Source: an uncultured Bacilli bacterium | Lineage (GTDB): Bacteria; Bacillota_I; Bacilli_A; RF39; UBA660 | Assembly: GCA_944351315.1 (NCBI GenBank) | Contig: CALVPL010000024.1 | Span: 1 to 14,409, forward strand | Direction: 5' to 3' | Length of the DNA: 14,409 bases | In this document: positions 14,397 through 14,409 of the stretch, in pieces | Numbering within the stretch: position 1 is the first letter of the stretch | Layout of the letters: each line of letters begins with the position of its first letter | The notes under the pieces: model-generated | The model's input: only the letters and a program-made list of their open reading frames with translations | What the model was told of the DNA's origin: nothing | The model's database searches: none | Translations under genes and position numbers: made by a program

Positions 14397-14409
14397 ATTA
14401 TACACTATC
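14384..14409 (-). repeat. Right terminal inverted repeat of the IS
   Basis: Read inward (minus strand) it starts GATAGTGTATAATCTAG and ends GTGTAAAT, pairing with the left repeat at 19 of 26 positions. It contains TATAAT at its positions 8-13. Confidence 0.75.
14397..14402 (-). promoter_or_regulatory. Inward -10 element in the IS right end
   Basis: Perfect TATAAT pointing into the companion-transposase operon. No -35 lies within the element at the right distance; it would fall about 17 bp outside, beyond the window. In a joined-ends circle the TTGACA of the left repeat would supply it. Confidence 0.55.

Larger units (their letters stand above)
12231..14409 (-). mobile_element. IS256-family insertion sequence with two genes (apparently complete)
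   Basis: About 2.18 kb, bounded by imperfect 26-nt inverted repeats that begin with GA and contain GTGTAAA from position 19, the same layout as I recall for IS256 itself. It encodes a full DDE transposase and, upstream in the same operon, a dead transposase-like companion. Single-gene IS256 elements are typically 1.3-1.5 kb; the extra length here is the companion gene. Codon use differs from the flanks: the IS genes favour ATA for Ile and AGA for Arg, while the host genes use CGA/CGT often, which fits horizontal arrival. The right boundary coincides with the end of the window and is inferred from symmetry with the left repeat, so it may be off by a few bases. The second target-site copy is not visible. 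Confidence 0.85.

Noticed and set aside
1..14409. CRISPR arrays, tRNA or rRNA genes, riboswitches, T-box leader for asnB
   Set aside because: No spaced direct repeats, no cloverleaf or rRNA-like sequence, and intergenic gaps are all under about 140 bp with no room for such leaders; the asnB leader is only about 20 nt.
1..14409. Mycoplasma-type genetic code with TGA as Trp, suggested by the low GC
   Set aside because: Trp residues at conserved sites are TGG, and TGA ends several genes cleanly, for example mutY, the holin-like gene and the transposase.

Overview
The window looks like a chromosomal segment of an AT-rich, low-GC Gram-positive bacterium (Bacillota/Bacilli-Erysipelotrichia type, or a related gut lineage). 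The reasons are very low GC, Gram-positive style ribosome binding sites (AGGAG, GAGGTG), and a gene set (YtxH, short alarmone synthetase, MutY, Tex, CmpB-type membrane protein, Exp7-like P-type ATPase) typical of that group. TGA is a stop and Trp is TGG, so this is not the Mycoplasma/Spiroplasma code. The exact taxon cannot be read from the sequence. Almost all genes lie on the minus strand.

Layout, left to right. 1-2229: a cation P-type ATPase (minus), running off the left edge. 2379-2699: a small holin-like membrane protein (plus), convergent with mutY; the two share one bidirectional terminator that contains both stop codons. 2678-4313: a short (p)ppGpp synthetase followed, with overlap, by mutY (minus, own promoter). 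4406-4801: a YtxH-type protein (minus), divergent from a CmpB-family membrane protein at 4924-5634 (plus). 5593-6186: a PAP2 phosphatase (minus), tail to tail with the CmpB-type gene. 6314-8125: asparagine synthetase asnB with its own promoter and terminator. 8224-10344: tex, with a terminator. 10390-12147: a 585-residue protein I do not recognise, probably co-transcribed with tex. These are mostly ordinary housekeeping, stress and envelope genes.

The accessory part is 12231-14409, an apparently complete IS256-family (mutator-type) insertion sequence bounded by imperfect 26-nt inverted repeats. It is unusual in carrying two tightly coupled genes. The distal gene is a normal DDE transposase (D174, D241, E347). 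The proximal gene encodes a 256-residue protein that aligns almost without gaps to the catalytic domain of that transposase, but it lacks the N-terminal DNA-binding part and has lost the first Asp and the Glu. It therefore looks like a catalytically dead transposase paralogue kept as a companion.

The ends of the element carry regulatory parts that fit together. An outward TTGACA lies in the left end and an inward TATAAT in the right end; these would form a promoter when the ends are joined in a circle. A consensus promoter pointing outward towards the unknown gene and tex, a plus-strand terminator over the transposase 3' end, and a hairpin at the insertion point are also present. This dead-plus-live transposase pair is the best candidate here for an undescribed system.
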